This document shows, piece after piece, positions 24,889-34,397 of a DNA stretch of 64,000 nt; the stretch's first letter is position 1; each line of letters opens with the position of its first letter. The DNA comes from Alistipes sp. Its GTDB lineage: Bacteria; Bacteroidota; Bacteroidia; Bacteroidales; Rikenellaceae. Both the position numbers and the translations under genes were made by a program. The stretch is taken from contig JAFOBG010000032.1 of assembly GCA_017381935.1 (NCBI GenBank), forward strand, positions 62,001 through 126,000, given 5' to 3'. The notes beneath the pieces are model-generated. The model did not search any database, was not told the DNA's origin, and was given only the letters and a program-made list of their open reading frames with translations.

Positions 24889-27800
24889 ATGCACAAAATC
24901 CTTGAAGTGGCTGTAGAGACCAAACCGTTTCTGCAGTTGCAAAAAGAGTTAAAACAGAAGAGCAACACCGTCTATCTCAATGAGTTAGTCGGTGGGGCTT
25001 TTTCGTTTTATTTAGCTGCTGCGGTATCTAAGACTGCGGGATTGCATATATTGGTGGCAGAGGATAGAGATGCTGCGGCATACGCTATGAATGACCTCTA
25101 TGCACTTCTTGATGAGAAGAGGGTTCTTTTCTTCCCTTCGGCCTATAAGCGGTCATTGCTTTATGGACGAGAGGACGCTCAAGGGGTGGTGATGCGTACA
25201 AATGTCATGAACGCCATTAGAGAGTTGTCTAAGGAGGATTATCTGGTAGTTTGTACCTACCCAGAGGCTTTAGCTGAGGGCGTACTTGATGCTGAATCAT
25301 TGTCAGAACACTCTATAACAATTAATAAGGGGGAGACAATTAAGATTGCAGAGTTGGTTGATATGCTCGAACAGCTCGGTTTTGTGTTGGTTGACTTTGT
25401 CTATGAACCTGGACAATATTCTGTTCGAGGTGGTATTGTCGATATATTCTCTTATGCTGAGAGTAAGCCTTATCGTTTAGACTTCTTTGGAGATGAGGTA
25501 GATTCGCTACGTCGCTTTGAGATTGCCAACCAGCTCTCTTCAGAGCGCCTTGAAAGTGTGAAGATTATCGGAAATATCAATCAGACGAATAGCCGCACAG
25601 TCTCTTTGGTTTCTTTCATTGGAGAGGGTGCTAATTATTGGTTCTATGATTGTGATTATATCCTCCGTAAGGTTGATGAACTAAGACGAAAGAGTATCTC
25701 TGAGAGTGATGACCCAGAGAAAATATCGACAATGCTTACTTCTCGAAAGGTATTGTTGGAGGATATGAAGGGTAGTACTTTGTTGTCGCTCAAAAATAAT
25801 TTGCAGGAGCGTCCTGCTACTGCTACTATTATATTTCATACTCGCCCACAACTACAGTTTGGTAAGAACTTCGAGCAACTTGCTGATAATATTACAGCTC
25901 GTACAAGTGAGGGACTGAATTGCTATATTCTCTCGGATAATTTAGCGCAAATAGAGCGCTTAGAGAATATATTTCATAGCATAAATCGCATTACAGTTAA
26001 ATTGGAGATGATGCGAGTGATGTTGCATGAGGGCTTTATTGATTATGATACACGTTTGTGTCTCTATACTGAGCATCAGATATTTGACCGCTACCGTCGT
26101 TATAGAATCAATGGCGAAATAAAGCGAGATGAGCAGATGACAGTAGCCGAGCTTAATGCACTAAGAGTAGGCGACTATGTTGTTCATATAGACCATGGTG
26201 TAGGCCGTTTTGATGGCCTTGTAACACTTCCAGATCCATCGGGAGGAAAGCCGAGGGAGGTTATAAAGTTGGTCTATAGAGATGGTGATGTGCTCTTTAT
26301 TAATGTACACTCTTTGCACTGCATTTCACGCTATAAAAGTGGCGACTCGGAGCGTCCAAAGGTGCATAAGCTTGGTAGTGGAGCATGGCAGAAACTGAAG
26401 AGTGCAACTAAAAAGGCTGTTAAGGATATTTCACGAGAACTTATTGCTCTTTATGCTAAGCGTAAGGCGAGTGAGGGTTTTGCTTTTTCGGCAGATAGCT
26501 ATCTGCAACAAGCTATGGAGGCCTCTTTCCGCTATGAGGAGACCCCGGATCAACAAAGGGCCATTGAGGTTGTAAAGGCTGATATGGAGTCGTTGCGTCC
26601 AATGGATCGTCTTATCTGTGGAGATGTCGGCTTTGGAAAGACAGAGGTCGCAATTCGTGCTGCATTCAAGGCCGCGGTAGATGGTAAACAGGTAGCAGTT
26701 CTTGTGCCGACAACTATCCTTGCACTTCAACACTATCGCTCTTTTACAGAGCGACTTAGGGAGATGCCTGTGCGGGTTGAGTATCTTAATCGCTCAAAGA
26801 GCGCAAAACAGACACGACAGATTGCGGAAGATTTAGAGTCGGGACAGATAGATATACTTATCGGAACGCATAAAATGCTTAGCTCAGCTATAAAGTTCCG
26901 AGACTTAGGACTGTTGATAATTGACGAGGAACAACGCTTTGGTGTGGCTGCAAAAGAGAAACTGACTCAGATGAGTGTCAATGTAGATACACTGACTCTT
27001 ACTGCAACTCCAATTCCTCGTACTCTCCAATTCTCACTTATGGGGTCGCGAGACCTGTCTGTTATTTCAACACCTCCACCAAATCGCCAACCCATTATTA
27101 CAGAGTCTCATACATTTTCAGAGTCGCTTGTGCGAGATGCTGTAGAGACAGAACTTGCTCGTGGAGGTCAGGTCTATTTTATATACAATAATGTAGAGCA
27201 GTTGGAAGAGATTAGAGGCATGATTTCTCGATTATGTCCAAAGGCTCGTGTTGTGGCAGCACATGGACGGATGAAGGCGGCAGATATGGAGAGGTTGATT
27301 ATGGACTTTATCTATGGAGAGAGTGATGTACTTGTGGCAACTTCAATTATTGAGAGTGGTGTTGATATTCCTAATGTTAATACGATTATTATCAATAATG
27401 CAGATCGTTTCGGTCTGAGCAATCTCCATCAGCTTAGGGGTCGTGTAGGACGAAGTGATCGCAAGGCGTACTGTTACCTACTAAGTAAACCCGATGAACT
27501 GCTGTCGAGTGATGCACGTCGTAGATTGAGAGCAATTGAGGAGTTTTCTGACCTTGGCTCTGGATTTAATATAGCAATGCAGGATCTCGATATTCGAGGT
27601 GCGGGTAATCTATTAGGAGCCGAACAGAGTGGGTTTATTGCTGATATAGGTTTTGAAACATACCAAAAAATTCTTAATGAGGCTATTGCGGAACTTCGTG
27701 CCGAGGGTCTTGATGTAGCAGGCCTAAGTACAGAGGAACAGAAGATAGTAGATAGAATAAGCTATGTCGATGATGTATCTGTAGAACTTGGTGTTGATGC

Positions 27801-28218
27801 TTCACTTCCAGCCGATTATGTTTGTCAATCTGCAGAACGACTAAGGCTATATCGAGAGCTTGACTCTATTGTTGACCAGAAACGATTGGAGGAGTTTGAG
27901 TCTCGTCTTGTTGACCGTTTCGGTCGTCTCCCGGATGCAGCAAGACAGTTGCTTGATGTGGTGCGTTTACGTTGGGTTGCAGCTGAACTTGGTATCGAGA
28001 GGGTAAAGGTGAAAAATGGACTTATGATAGTAAGCTTTGTTGGCGATGACCACTCTCCATTCTATAAGACCGAGCAGTTTATGAATATGCTCCGTAAAGT
28101 AACCTCTCAACCAGAACGTTTTGTTCTTAAGCAACGTGATACAAAACTTGCAATGACCATCCGCAGAGTAGATTCTGTGGCTGATGGAGTACGTGTGCTT
28201 ACAGAATTAAAAGATTGA
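24889..28218 (+). CDS. mfd: Transcription-repair coupling factor Mfd
   Basis: 1109 aa, close to the 1100-1180 aa norm. It removes RNA polymerase stalled at lesions and recruits UvrA. Order: UvrB-like damage domain (FVYEPGQYSVRGGIVDIFSY, ~165-185), RNA-polymerase interaction/CarD domain (VGDYVVHIDHGVGRF, ~428-442), helicase with Walker A GDVGFGKTEVA (~583-593), DEEQ box IIDEEQRFG, TATPIPRTL, and motif VI LRGRVGRSDRKAYCYLL, then the C-terminal TRCF domain. Likely co-transcribed with the Rne/Rng gene. Confidence 0.97.
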   Translation: MHKILEVAVETKPFLQLQKELKQKSNTVYLNELVGGAFSFYLAAAVSKTAGLHILVAEDRDAAAYAMNDLYALLDEKRVLFFPSAYKRSLLYGREDAQGVVMRTNVMNAIRELSKEDYLVVCTYPEALAEGVLDAESLSEHSITINKGETIKIAELVDMLEQLGFVLVDFVYEPGQYSVRGGIVDIFSYAESKPYRLDFFGDEVDSLRRFEIANQLSSERLESVKIIGNINQTNSRTVSLVSFIGEGANYWFYDCDYILRKVDELRRKSISESDDPEKISTMLTSRKVLLEDMKGSTLLSLKNNLQERPATATIIFHTRPQLQFGKNFEQLADNITARTSEGLNCYILSDNLAQIERLENIFHSINRITVKLEMMRVMLHEGFIDYDTRLCLYTEHQIFDRYRRYRINGEIKRDEQMTVAELNALRVGDYVVHIDHGVGRFDGLVTLPDPSGGKPREVIKLVYRDGDVLFINVHSLHCISRYKSGDSERPKVHKLGSGAWQKLKSATKKAVKDISRELIALYAKRKASEGFAFSADSYLQQAMEASFRYEETPDQQRAIEVVKADMESLRPMDRLICGDVGFGKTEVAIRAAFKAAVDGKQVAVLVPTTILALQHYRSFTERLREMPVRVEYLNRSKSAKQTRQIAEDLESGQIDILIGTHKMLSSAIKFRDLGLLIIDEEQRFGVAAKEKLTQMSVNVDTLTLTATPIPRTLQFSLMGSRDLSVISTPPPNRQPIITESHTFSESLVRDAVETELARGGQVYFIYNNVEQLEEIRGMISRLCPKARVVAAHGRMKAADMERLIMDFIYGESDVLVATSIIESGVDIPNVNTIIINNADRFGLSNLHQLRGRVGRSDRKAYCYLLSKPDELLSSDARRRLRAIEEFSDLGSGFNIAMQDLDIRGAGNLLGAEQSGFIADIGFETYQKILNEAIAELRAEGLDVAGLSTEEQKIVDRISYVDDVSVELGVDASLPADYVCQSAERLRLYRELDSIVDQKRLEEFESRLVDRFGRLPDAARQLLDVVRLRWVAAELGIERVKVKNGLMIVSFVGDDHSPFYKTEQFMNMLRKVTSQPERFVLKQRDTKLAMTIRRVDSVADGVRVLTELKD

Positions 28219-28238
28219 TATTCTGCATAATGCAAGTG

Positions 28239-28263
28239 AAAGACCTTTTTAAGGTCTTTTTTT
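28239..28263 (+). terminator. Rho-independent terminator after mfd
   Basis: AAAGACCTT (28239-28247) and AAGGTCTTT (28251-28259) form a 9-bp stem with a 3-base loop, followed by T to 28263. Confidence 0.88.
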
Positions 28264-28352
28264 GTTGTATTACAATCTCTATACTACTGAAAATAAATAG
28301 CTAATAGCTATTGTGAAATGAATTAATATACAGCAATAAAGAGGCTAAAACT

Positions 28353-28384
28353 TTTGGAGATTACAAAGAATAAAGGTAAATTTG
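28353..28384 (+). promoter_or_regulatory. Promoter of coaX, upstream of the 151-bp array
   Basis: TTTG (28353-28356), a 20-base spacer, TAAATTTG (28377-28384). The start site should be near 28391, only ~20 bases before the first decoy ATG (28411) but ~315 bases before the real coaX ATG (28707). No other convincing -7 box is seen inside the array. Confidence 0.7.
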
Positions 28385-28420
28385 CAAGATTGTATAGTCA
28401 TTAAAAATAAATGGCAAATT

Positions 28421-28754
28421 TAATCATAGATACGGACAATACTTTTCACAAACTCGGAGCGTAGCGACAAAGCCTCACTTTTCCAAAGGGAGGTTTGGAG
28501 GGAATGTAAATATGCAATTTAACGGCAATAATTACTAAAAGTTAATCAATATACGATGCAAACTTGTAATTTAATCATAGATACGGGCAATACTTTTCAC
28601 AAACTCGGAGCGTAGCGACAAAGCCTCACTTTTTCAAAGGGAGGTTTGGAGGGAATGTAAATATGCAATTTAACGGCAATAATTACTAAAAGTTAATCAA
28701 TACACGATGCAAACTTGTAATTTAATCATAGATACGGGCAATACTTTTCACAAA
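28421..28754 (+). repeat. 151-bp tandem array containing the 5' codons of coaX
   Basis: TAATCATAGATACGG occurs at 28421, 28572 and 28723, exactly 151 bases apart. Units 1 and 2 are full copies with three mismatches between them; the third is the real gene and departs after CACAAA (to 28754). Each full unit carries the codons for LIIDT(D/G)NTFHK, then runs into LGA and a stop. It also carries a hairpin CCTCACTTT / AAAGGGAGG and an A/T-rich leader ending before an ATG. The stretch 28264-28706 holds only this array and the promoter. Confidence 0.92.
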
Positions 28755-29459
28755 ATTGCCGTTATAGGTGTAAATAACAATCTGTTGGAGGAGAGGGTAG
28801 TCGCCGAGCTTACTGAAGAGATTGTTGATGAACTTTGTAATACATTTGCCCCCTCTAAGGCAATTATCTCCTCTACTCGTGGCGATGCTCAGAGAAGTAG
28901 AGCTCTGATAGAAAAGAGGGTGCAATATGTTCTTTGTTTGGATAATAAAACGCCACTGCCAATAGGGGTAGAGTATGATAGAACAACCCTTGGGACGGAC
29001 AGAATTGCTACAGCAGTAGGTGCAGTTGAATTGTATGGCACAGAGCGTCAAATTGTTGTAATAGATGCCGGTACGGCTATAACAATTGATTTTGTAGATT
29101 GCGGAGTTTTTAGAGGAGGTAATATCTCTCCTGGAATAGATATGCGATTTGAGGCTTTGCATGAAAAAACAGCAACACTCCCACTTTGCTCTCCCTGTAT
29201 GGTTGAGGAGAGTATGAAGCTTGGACATTCGACCTCAGATGCAATAATATGCGGTGTTATGCAGAGCGTTTTTTACGAAGTAAAAGGGTATATTGATGCG
29301 TTTTTGGAGAAAAATGAAAATATGTTGATAATTTTTGTCGGAGGAGACGCAGAATATTTTGTTAATCGAATTAAAAATACGATATTTGCAGGTCGCAATG
29401 TTATGTATAGCGGACTTAATAGAATTTTGGAATATAATGCAGAAAATGAAAGTATATAA
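28707..29459 (+). CDS. coaX: Type III pantothenate kinase
   Basis: 250 aa. First step of coenzyme A synthesis, phosphorylating pantothenate in the cytoplasm. Family signs are the phosphate loop NLIIDTGNTFHK (~5-16), YDRTTLGTDRIATAVGA (~88-104), IDAGTAITIDF (~117-127) and GGNISPGIDMRFEALHEKTATLP (~134-156), which ends in the usual helix. The leader upstream is a tandem array that repeats its first codons. The gene overlaps the next one by 14 bases, starting the envelope-gene cluster. Confidence 0.95.
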   Translation: MQTCNLIIDTGNTFHKIAVIGVNNNLLEERVVAELTEEIVDELCNTFAPSKAIISSTRGDAQRSRALIEKRVQYVLCLDNKTPLPIGVEYDRTTLGTDRIATAVGAVELYGTERQIVVIDAGTAITIDFVDCGVFRGGNISPGIDMRFEALHEKTATLPLCSPCMVEESMKLGHSTSDAIICGVMQSVFYEVKGYIDAFLEKNENMLIIFVGGDAEYFVNRIKNTIFAGRNVMYSGLNRILEYNAENESI

Positions 29460-30837
29460 AAACGTAATTTTGGCAGTTGTTGCTGTCGCTATTCTGAGTA
29501 TTTCGGGAGTCGGAACTGCGTCAGCTCAGGATGCCTCTGTAAATGCCTACTCTCCATATACGATGTTTGGCGTCGGTGAGCTTGGAACTCATGGAAACGC
29601 AATTAACCGTGCCATGGGTGGTACGGGTGTCGCTTTTCGTAGTACTCAGATGGCAAGTATGCTCAATCCTGCGGGCTATAGTGCAACTCTGCGTAATAGC
29701 TTTATCCTTGAGGTGGGAGTTGAGGGTACTTTCTTGAAAAATCAGCAGCGCAAGTTCTCGTCGCTTTCTGCCTCAGATTATGCTACAGCCGAGAATGCTT
29801 TGAATAGTATCAATTTCCGTGAGATTGCAGTTCAGATGCCTATTGCGAAAGGCCTTGGTTTTGGATTGAGCCTTACTCCTTATGGTAGCGTAGGATATAA
29901 CATGCATACTTTTGAACAGAGTGAGGATATTTGGGGAACTGTTGGAGGAGTGATGTATAACTACCAGGGTGATGGTGATGTTACAGAGGTGAAAGCAGGT
30001 TTTGGTTGGGAGATTTTTCGAGGATTTTCTCTTGGTATTGCTGCAAAATACTATTGGGGAAATATCAAGCACAACTATACAACCTCTATCTATGGCGATT
30101 ATGTCGGAGCCGGAGATTTTGTCTCTACAACGGGTATAGATGACTATGCTATTTCTAACTTTAAGTTCCAGGTTGGACTCCAGTGGAATATCATAGCAGA
30201 CAGCAAGCGTCTCTTGACCTTCGGAGCTACATACGACTACGGAGGCCCACTTCGTCCAAAGGTAGCACAGACAATCTATATTGGCGACTATGCGTCAACC
30301 ATTGTTAGTATGGAGAACTCTCGTGGTCAGATGCGTTTACCACATGCTGTCAATGCAGGTATTACATATCAGGATGCTAAGTTTGTTGGCTCTTTTGACT
30401 ATGAGTATCAAAATTGGGGAGGCTCTAATGCATTCTATCAGCAGGATGCTTATGGAGGTATGAGTGTGAAGTATGTTGATACACATACCTATAAGTTTGG
30501 TTTTGAATATACCCCTAACCGTTTTGATGTTCGTCATTACCTCCGCCGCATCGCTTATCGTATAGGTGCTCGTTATGGTAACTACTACCAGAGTTTTGAG
30601 GGTCGCATGCTTTCGCAGTGGGCAGTTACCGCCGGTTTTGGTTTCCCTCTTCGATTTATGGGTGCAACAAGTATCAATGCAGGCCTTGAGGTTGGTGGTC
30701 GTGGAAATCTGTCATCTGTCATTATGCCGCAACTTGGTAAGCGTATAGGCCTTATTCGTCAAAACTATATTAAGGTGAGCCTCGGTTTCTCACTCTTTGG
30801 CGAGGACTATTGGTTTGTTCGTCCTAAGATTGACTAA
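29446..30837 (+). CDS. Outer-membrane beta-barrel protein (FadL/OmpP1-like)
   Basis: 463 aa from the ATG at 29446, within the last codons of coaX; upstream in-frame starts lack a signal peptide. Signal peptide ~1-27 (cleavage after ASAQ). MFGVGELGTHGNAINRAMGGTGVAFRSTQMASMLNPAGYSA resembles the start of FadL/PorV-type barrels (hatch region, then NPA). Alternating aromatic strands and a C-terminal barrel end follow. The role is unknown; Bacteroidota place this gene between coaX and a TPR protein. Outer membrane. Confidence 0.78.
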   Translation: MKVYKNVILAVVAVAILSISGVGTASAQDASVNAYSPYTMFGVGELGTHGNAINRAMGGTGVAFRSTQMASMLNPAGYSATLRNSFILEVGVEGTFLKNQQRKFSSLSASDYATAENALNSINFREIAVQMPIAKGLGFGLSLTPYGSVGYNMHTFEQSEDIWGTVGGVMYNYQGDGDVTEVKAGFGWEIFRGFSLGIAAKYYWGNIKHNYTTSIYGDYVGAGDFVSTTGIDDYAISNFKFQVGLQWNIIADSKRLLTFGATYDYGGPLRPKVAQTIYIGDYASTIVSMENSRGQMRLPHAVNAGITYQDAKFVGSFDYEYQNWGGSNAFYQQDAYGGMSVKYVDTHTYKFGFEYTPNRFDVRHYLRRIAYRIGARYGNYYQSFEGRMLSQWAVTAGFGFPLRFMGATSINAGLEVGGRGNLSSVIMPQLGKRIGLIRQNYIKVSLGFSLFGEDYWFVRPKID

Positions 30838-30874
30838 AAACAAAAACATATAAAACAAAAAAACAACTAAAAAA

Positions 30875-32224
30875 ATGAAGGCAATCAAATTTTTACTTGT
30901 TGCAGCAATGGCTGCGGTAGCAACATCAGCTGTTGCTCAGGATTTTAATGACCCTAAGTATGCAAAGTGGGGTAACACAGCAGAGGAGCGTAAGGAGAAC
31001 ATCCTTGCAAGTTCTTATCTTAAGGAGGAGGTTGCAAATCGCCACTTCAACTCAGCTGCTCGTTATCTTCAGTTGTTGCTTGAGAAGTGTCCTAATGCAT
31101 CTGAGAACATCTATGTAAATGGTGTTAAACTTTACAAGGACAAGTCAAATCGTGCTGAGACACTCGCAGAGAAGAAGGTTTATGTTGACTCTATCCTTTT
31201 GCTCTACGATATCCGTATCCAGCACTTCGGTAACCATCCAAAGCGTGGTCGCGTATATCTGTTGGAGCGTAAGGCTCGTGAGTATCTCACTTATAAGGCA
31301 GATGACCGTGAGGGTGTAGCAGAGGCATTTGAGACAGCTATCGCAGCTCAGGCTGAGGCAGGTGTTGTTGATCCTGAGGTTGTTGCTATCTACTTTAAGA
31401 ACCTTTGTGATGACTATCAGAATGATGTTGTAGATGCAATGACAGTTGTAAATGCTTACGATGCAAATGCAAAGTACTTTGAGAACCTTGCTCCAGAGCA
31501 GCTTCAGTTTAAGGATCAGTTTGAGCAGTGCTTTGGTATGAGTGGTGCTGCCTCTTGCGAGAATATCGAGACTATCTTCTCAAAGAAGATTGCTGAGAAT
31601 CCTAATGATGCTAAGATTGTAGAGCAGGCTTATAAACTTATGGCTCGTGCTAATTGCTCAAGCGACTTCTTCTTCACAGTTGGTGAGAAACACTATGCAA
31701 ACCAACCATCTTCTCAGGTAGCTATGGCTCTTGCTCAGGGTTTTCAGGATAAGAAGAACTTCGATAAGGCAAACCAGTATCTTCGTGAGGCTTTGGCTGT
31801 TGAAACAGTAGCTGAGGAGCGTGAGAAACTCTTTGTTCGTATCGGTATCCTTGATATGTCAATCAATAACTTTGCATCTGCAGTTGAGGCGTTCCGTGAG
31901 GCTCAGGTTATCAACCCAGAGAATGCACATGCTCCATTTTTCCTTGCACAGTGCTATGTAAATGGTGCTAAGGGTTGCACAGGTCTTGCAAAGGATGCAA
32001 TCTATTGGGTAGCTTATGACCTTATTCAGAAGGCTCTTCCTCTTCTTGAGGCTAACGATGCAGACCGTGTTGATGCCGCTAAGCAGCTCGCAGCAGCTTA
32101 TCGTGGCGCATTCCCTACAAAGGAGGAGTGTTTCTTTAATGAGCTTGCAGAGGGTGCTTCTTATACTGTAAATTGCGGTTTCGCACATGGCGTGGTTACA
32201 CGTGTTCGCCCTCGCATACAGTAA
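30875..32224 (+). CDS. Secreted tetratricopeptide-repeat protein
   Basis: 449 aa. Signal peptide ~1-21 (cleavage after AVAQ). Long helical TPR-like region, clearest in the second half (SQVAMALAQGFQDKKNFDKANQYLREALAVE and NNFASAVEAFREAQVINPENAHAPFFLAQCYV). The C-terminus has paired Cys residues in NELAEGASYTVNCGFAHG. Periplasmic scaffold by family; partner unknown. It lies between the barrel protein and lptC. Confidence 0.85.
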   Translation: MKAIKFLLVAAMAAVATSAVAQDFNDPKYAKWGNTAEERKENILASSYLKEEVANRHFNSAARYLQLLLEKCPNASENIYVNGVKLYKDKSNRAETLAEKKVYVDSILLLYDIRIQHFGNHPKRGRVYLLERKAREYLTYKADDREGVAEAFETAIAAQAEAGVVDPEVVAIYFKNLCDDYQNDVVDAMTVVNAYDANAKYFENLAPEQLQFKDQFEQCFGMSGAASCENIETIFSKKIAENPNDAKIVEQAYKLMARANCSSDFFFTVGEKHYANQPSSQVAMALAQGFQDKKNFDKANQYLREALAVETVAEEREKLFVRIGILDMSINNFASAVEAFREAQVINPENAHAPFFLAQCYVNGAKGCTGLAKDAIYWVAYDLIQKALPLLEANDADRVDAAKQLAAAYRGAFPTKEECFFNELAEGASYTVNCGFAHGVVTRVRPRIQ

Positions 32225-32251
32225 TTATTTGAAATATTTGATCAGATTTCT

Positions 32252-33019
32252 GTGAAAAATATATTGCACAAATACATAGTAATAGCACTCCTTTTAATGG
32301 GGAGTGCTTTGCTCTTTTCGTGCAAGGAGAAACCAAAACAGCAAGAGGAATCTCTTGATGGTATAATGACAGAGAAGAGTAGTAATCTTACTGTCGTAGT
32401 ATCTGAAAATGGTCGCAAGTCGTATCGTTTTACAACGCCTTTGCTTGAGGGTTATACGCTTGGACGTGATCCATATCGAGAGTTTAGAAAGGGAGTCAAG
32501 ATTATAACTTATCAGGATGATTCGCTGACAACCGTAAATGCTACCCTTGAGTCTAACTATGCAATTTATTACGAGAATCGTAAGTTGTGGGAGGCTAAGG
32601 GAAATGTGCGCATAGTAAAGCATGATGGTACGAGGGTATATACCCAACAGTTGTTTTGGAACTCTACAACCAAACGTATCTACTCCAACGTAGATACGAA
32701 AATTGTTACAGCAGATGATACCCATTTCACAGAGGGTTTTGAGTCTGATGAAGAGCTTGTAGAGCTCAACTTCCGCCATTGGAAAGGAAAGGTGATGATG
32801 AAGGAGGAGATGATGCCTCAGGGTGAAGACTCTACAGCCGTAGCCGAGACAAAAGCACCTGAAGAGAAACCACAATCTACTCCTATTGCACCAAAGAGGG
32901 ATATTAGTAGAGAAAAAACAGATTCGAAGATGCGTATAGATGAACCAATGGCTCGTCCTGTACAACATGCTCCGGTCTCTAAGGAGCAACTTAGAGATAA
33001 ACCTGCTCGACTTAAATAA
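32252..33019 (+). CDS. lptC: LPS export ABC transporter periplasmic protein LptC
   Basis: 255 aa, GTG start at 32252 (no ATG is placed before the signal). Lipoprotein signal with lipobox LLFSC, unlike the membrane-anchored LptC of E. coli. The OstA/LptC-type beta-jellyroll is visible in VNATLESNYAIYYENRKLWEAKGNVRIV and RVYTQQLFWNSTTKRIYSN. It moves lipopolysaccharide from LptFG towards LptA. The C-terminal ~70 residues are Pro/Glu/Lys-rich and low in complexity. The CNNM-type gene follows after ten bases. Confidence 0.85.
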   Translation: MKNILHKYIVIALLLMGSALLFSCKEKPKQQEESLDGIMTEKSSNLTVVVSENGRKSYRFTTPLLEGYTLGRDPYREFRKGVKIITYQDDSLTTVNATLESNYAIYYENRKLWEAKGNVRIVKHDGTRVYTQQLFWNSTTKRIYSNVDTKIVTADDTHFTEGFESDEELVELNFRHWKGKVMMKEEMMPQGEDSTAVAETKAPEEKPQSTPIAPKRDISREKTDSKMRIDEPMARPVQHAPVSKEQLRDKPARLK

Positions 33020-33029
33020 TATATAGGTA

Positions 33030-34298
33030 ATGACCGCATCAATTGTTATAATAGTATTGATGCTGCTTCTGTCAGCGTTCTTCTCCGGAATGGAGTTGGC
33101 GTTTCTGAATAAGAATCGCCTCAAACTGGAGATTGATAGAAAACAGAGTCGTATGTTCGACTATATAGCTAATCTGTTTTCACGCAACCAGGGACAGTAT
33201 ATCACAACTATACTTGTAGGTAACAATATCACACTTGTTATCTACTCTATGTGTATGTCGCAACTTATTCGTGCTGTAGCCTATCTGCTTGGTTGGGATA
33301 GTATCTATAGTGAGGGCTCATTTATTTTAGAGACCATTATACCTACTATTATTGTTATCTTTGTTGCAGAGTATATCCCTAAGTCTGTAGTAAGAGCAAA
33401 CCCAAATTTTTACTATCGTTTCTTCTCTCCGGTAATCTTCATATTCTATATTCTACTTTATCCGATAGCTCGTTTTACAACGATGCTCTCTTATGGAGTT
33501 TTGCGTCTTTTTGGTCGTACTCCATCAGAAGCTGAGCGACAGACAGAGTTTGATAGAAGCGACCTTGAAAGCCTTTTGGATACCAATAATGCCGAGCAAC
33601 AGAATGATTCTGAAACAGAGATTAAGATGTTCCAGAATGCTCTTGACTTTGCTGATTTGCGAGTACGTGATTGTATGGTGTCTCGTGTGGATGTGGAGGC
33701 TGTAGATATAGATGAGGCAACAATATCGACGCTTACAGAGCGTTTTGTAGAGAGTAAGTACTCTCGAATATTTGTTTGGAAAGAGTCGATAGATAATATT
33801 ATTGGATATGTCAACTCAAAGAGCCTGTTTACTAACCCTAAGAGTATAGAGCAGGTTATGATGAAGGTTGACTTTGTAGCTGAGACTCTGCCGCTACAAG
33901 AGATGCTTACACAGTTTATTAAGCAGAAGAGTAATATTGCCGTGGTGATTGATGAGTTTGGAGGCACCGCAGGTATTATCTCGTTGGAGGATGTATTAGA
34001 GCAAATCTTCGGAGAAATTGAGGATGAGCATGATGTTGAAGAGCTTGTAGAAAAAGAGGTCGGAGATGGCGAGTATGTATTCTCTTGTCGCTTAGAGGTT
34101 GATTATCTGAATGATAAATATGGCCTTAATATAGCAGAGAGCGATGAATATGATACTCTGGCCGGTTATATCATTTCACGCTATGAGGAGCTGCCAACGG
34201 CGGGTACTCAGATGGAGTTTGATGGCCTTAAAATAAAGATTTTGCGGACAACCCGTTCTCGAATAGAACTTGCAAGAGTGCAATGTGTTAAAAAATAG
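33030..34298 (+). CDS. CNNM/CorC-type transporter-associated (hemolysin) protein
   Basis: 422 aa. Three hydrophobic helices in the first ~190 residues form a DUF21 (CNNM) membrane domain, then a CBS pair (VRDCMVSRVDVEAVDIDEAT and VDFVAETLPLQEMLTQFIKQKSNIAVVIDEFGG), then a CorC_HlyC domain (CRLEVDYLNDKYGLNIAESDEYDTLAGYI). Such proteins are linked to divalent-cation (Mg2+ or Co2+) export; the hemolysin name is historical. Inner membrane. Co-transcribed with lptC. Confidence 0.9.
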   Translation: MTASIVIIVLMLLLSAFFSGMELAFLNKNRLKLEIDRKQSRMFDYIANLFSRNQGQYITTILVGNNITLVIYSMCMSQLIRAVAYLLGWDSIYSEGSFILETIIPTIIVIFVAEYIPKSVVRANPNFYYRFFSPVIFIFYILLYPIARFTTMLSYGVLRLFGRTPSEAERQTEFDRSDLESLLDTNNAEQQNDSETEIKMFQNALDFADLRVRDCMVSRVDVEAVDIDEATISTLTERFVESKYSRIFVWKESIDNIIGYVNSKSLFTNPKSIEQVMMKVDFVAETLPLQEMLTQFIKQKSNIAVVIDEFGGTAGIISLEDVLEQIFGEIEDEHDVEELVEKEVGDGEYVFSCRLEVDYLNDKYGLNIAESDEYDTLAGYIISRYEELPTAGTQMEFDGLKIKILRTTRSRIELARVQCVKK

Positions 34299-34330
34299 CG
34301 CAAAAAGGTGAATAATTAGAATAAAATTAT

Positions 34331-34338
34331 TACATTTG
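34331..34338 (+). promoter_or_regulatory. Promoter -7 box of the PpiD-like gene
   Basis: TACATTTG, 60 bases before the ATG at 34398, in the only sizeable gap of the coaX-to-foldase cluster. No good -33 box. Confidence 0.5.
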
Positions 34339-34397
34339 CAAGTTGCTTGAATAACAATAAAAGACTGTTTGAAATTTAATTACAAAAATATTTTGAT

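Noticed and set aside
28411-28615. Two mini-ORFs of 17 and 19 codons in the coaX array
   Set aside because: They are truncated copies of the coaX start ended by the inserted sequence. Treated as repeat parts, not genes, though they might be translated.
32294-33124. Antisense 276-codon open frame over lptC
   Set aside because: Spans lptC and the start of the next gene on the opposite strand; LptC has lipobox and fold matches, and the antisense frame is unlike any protein.
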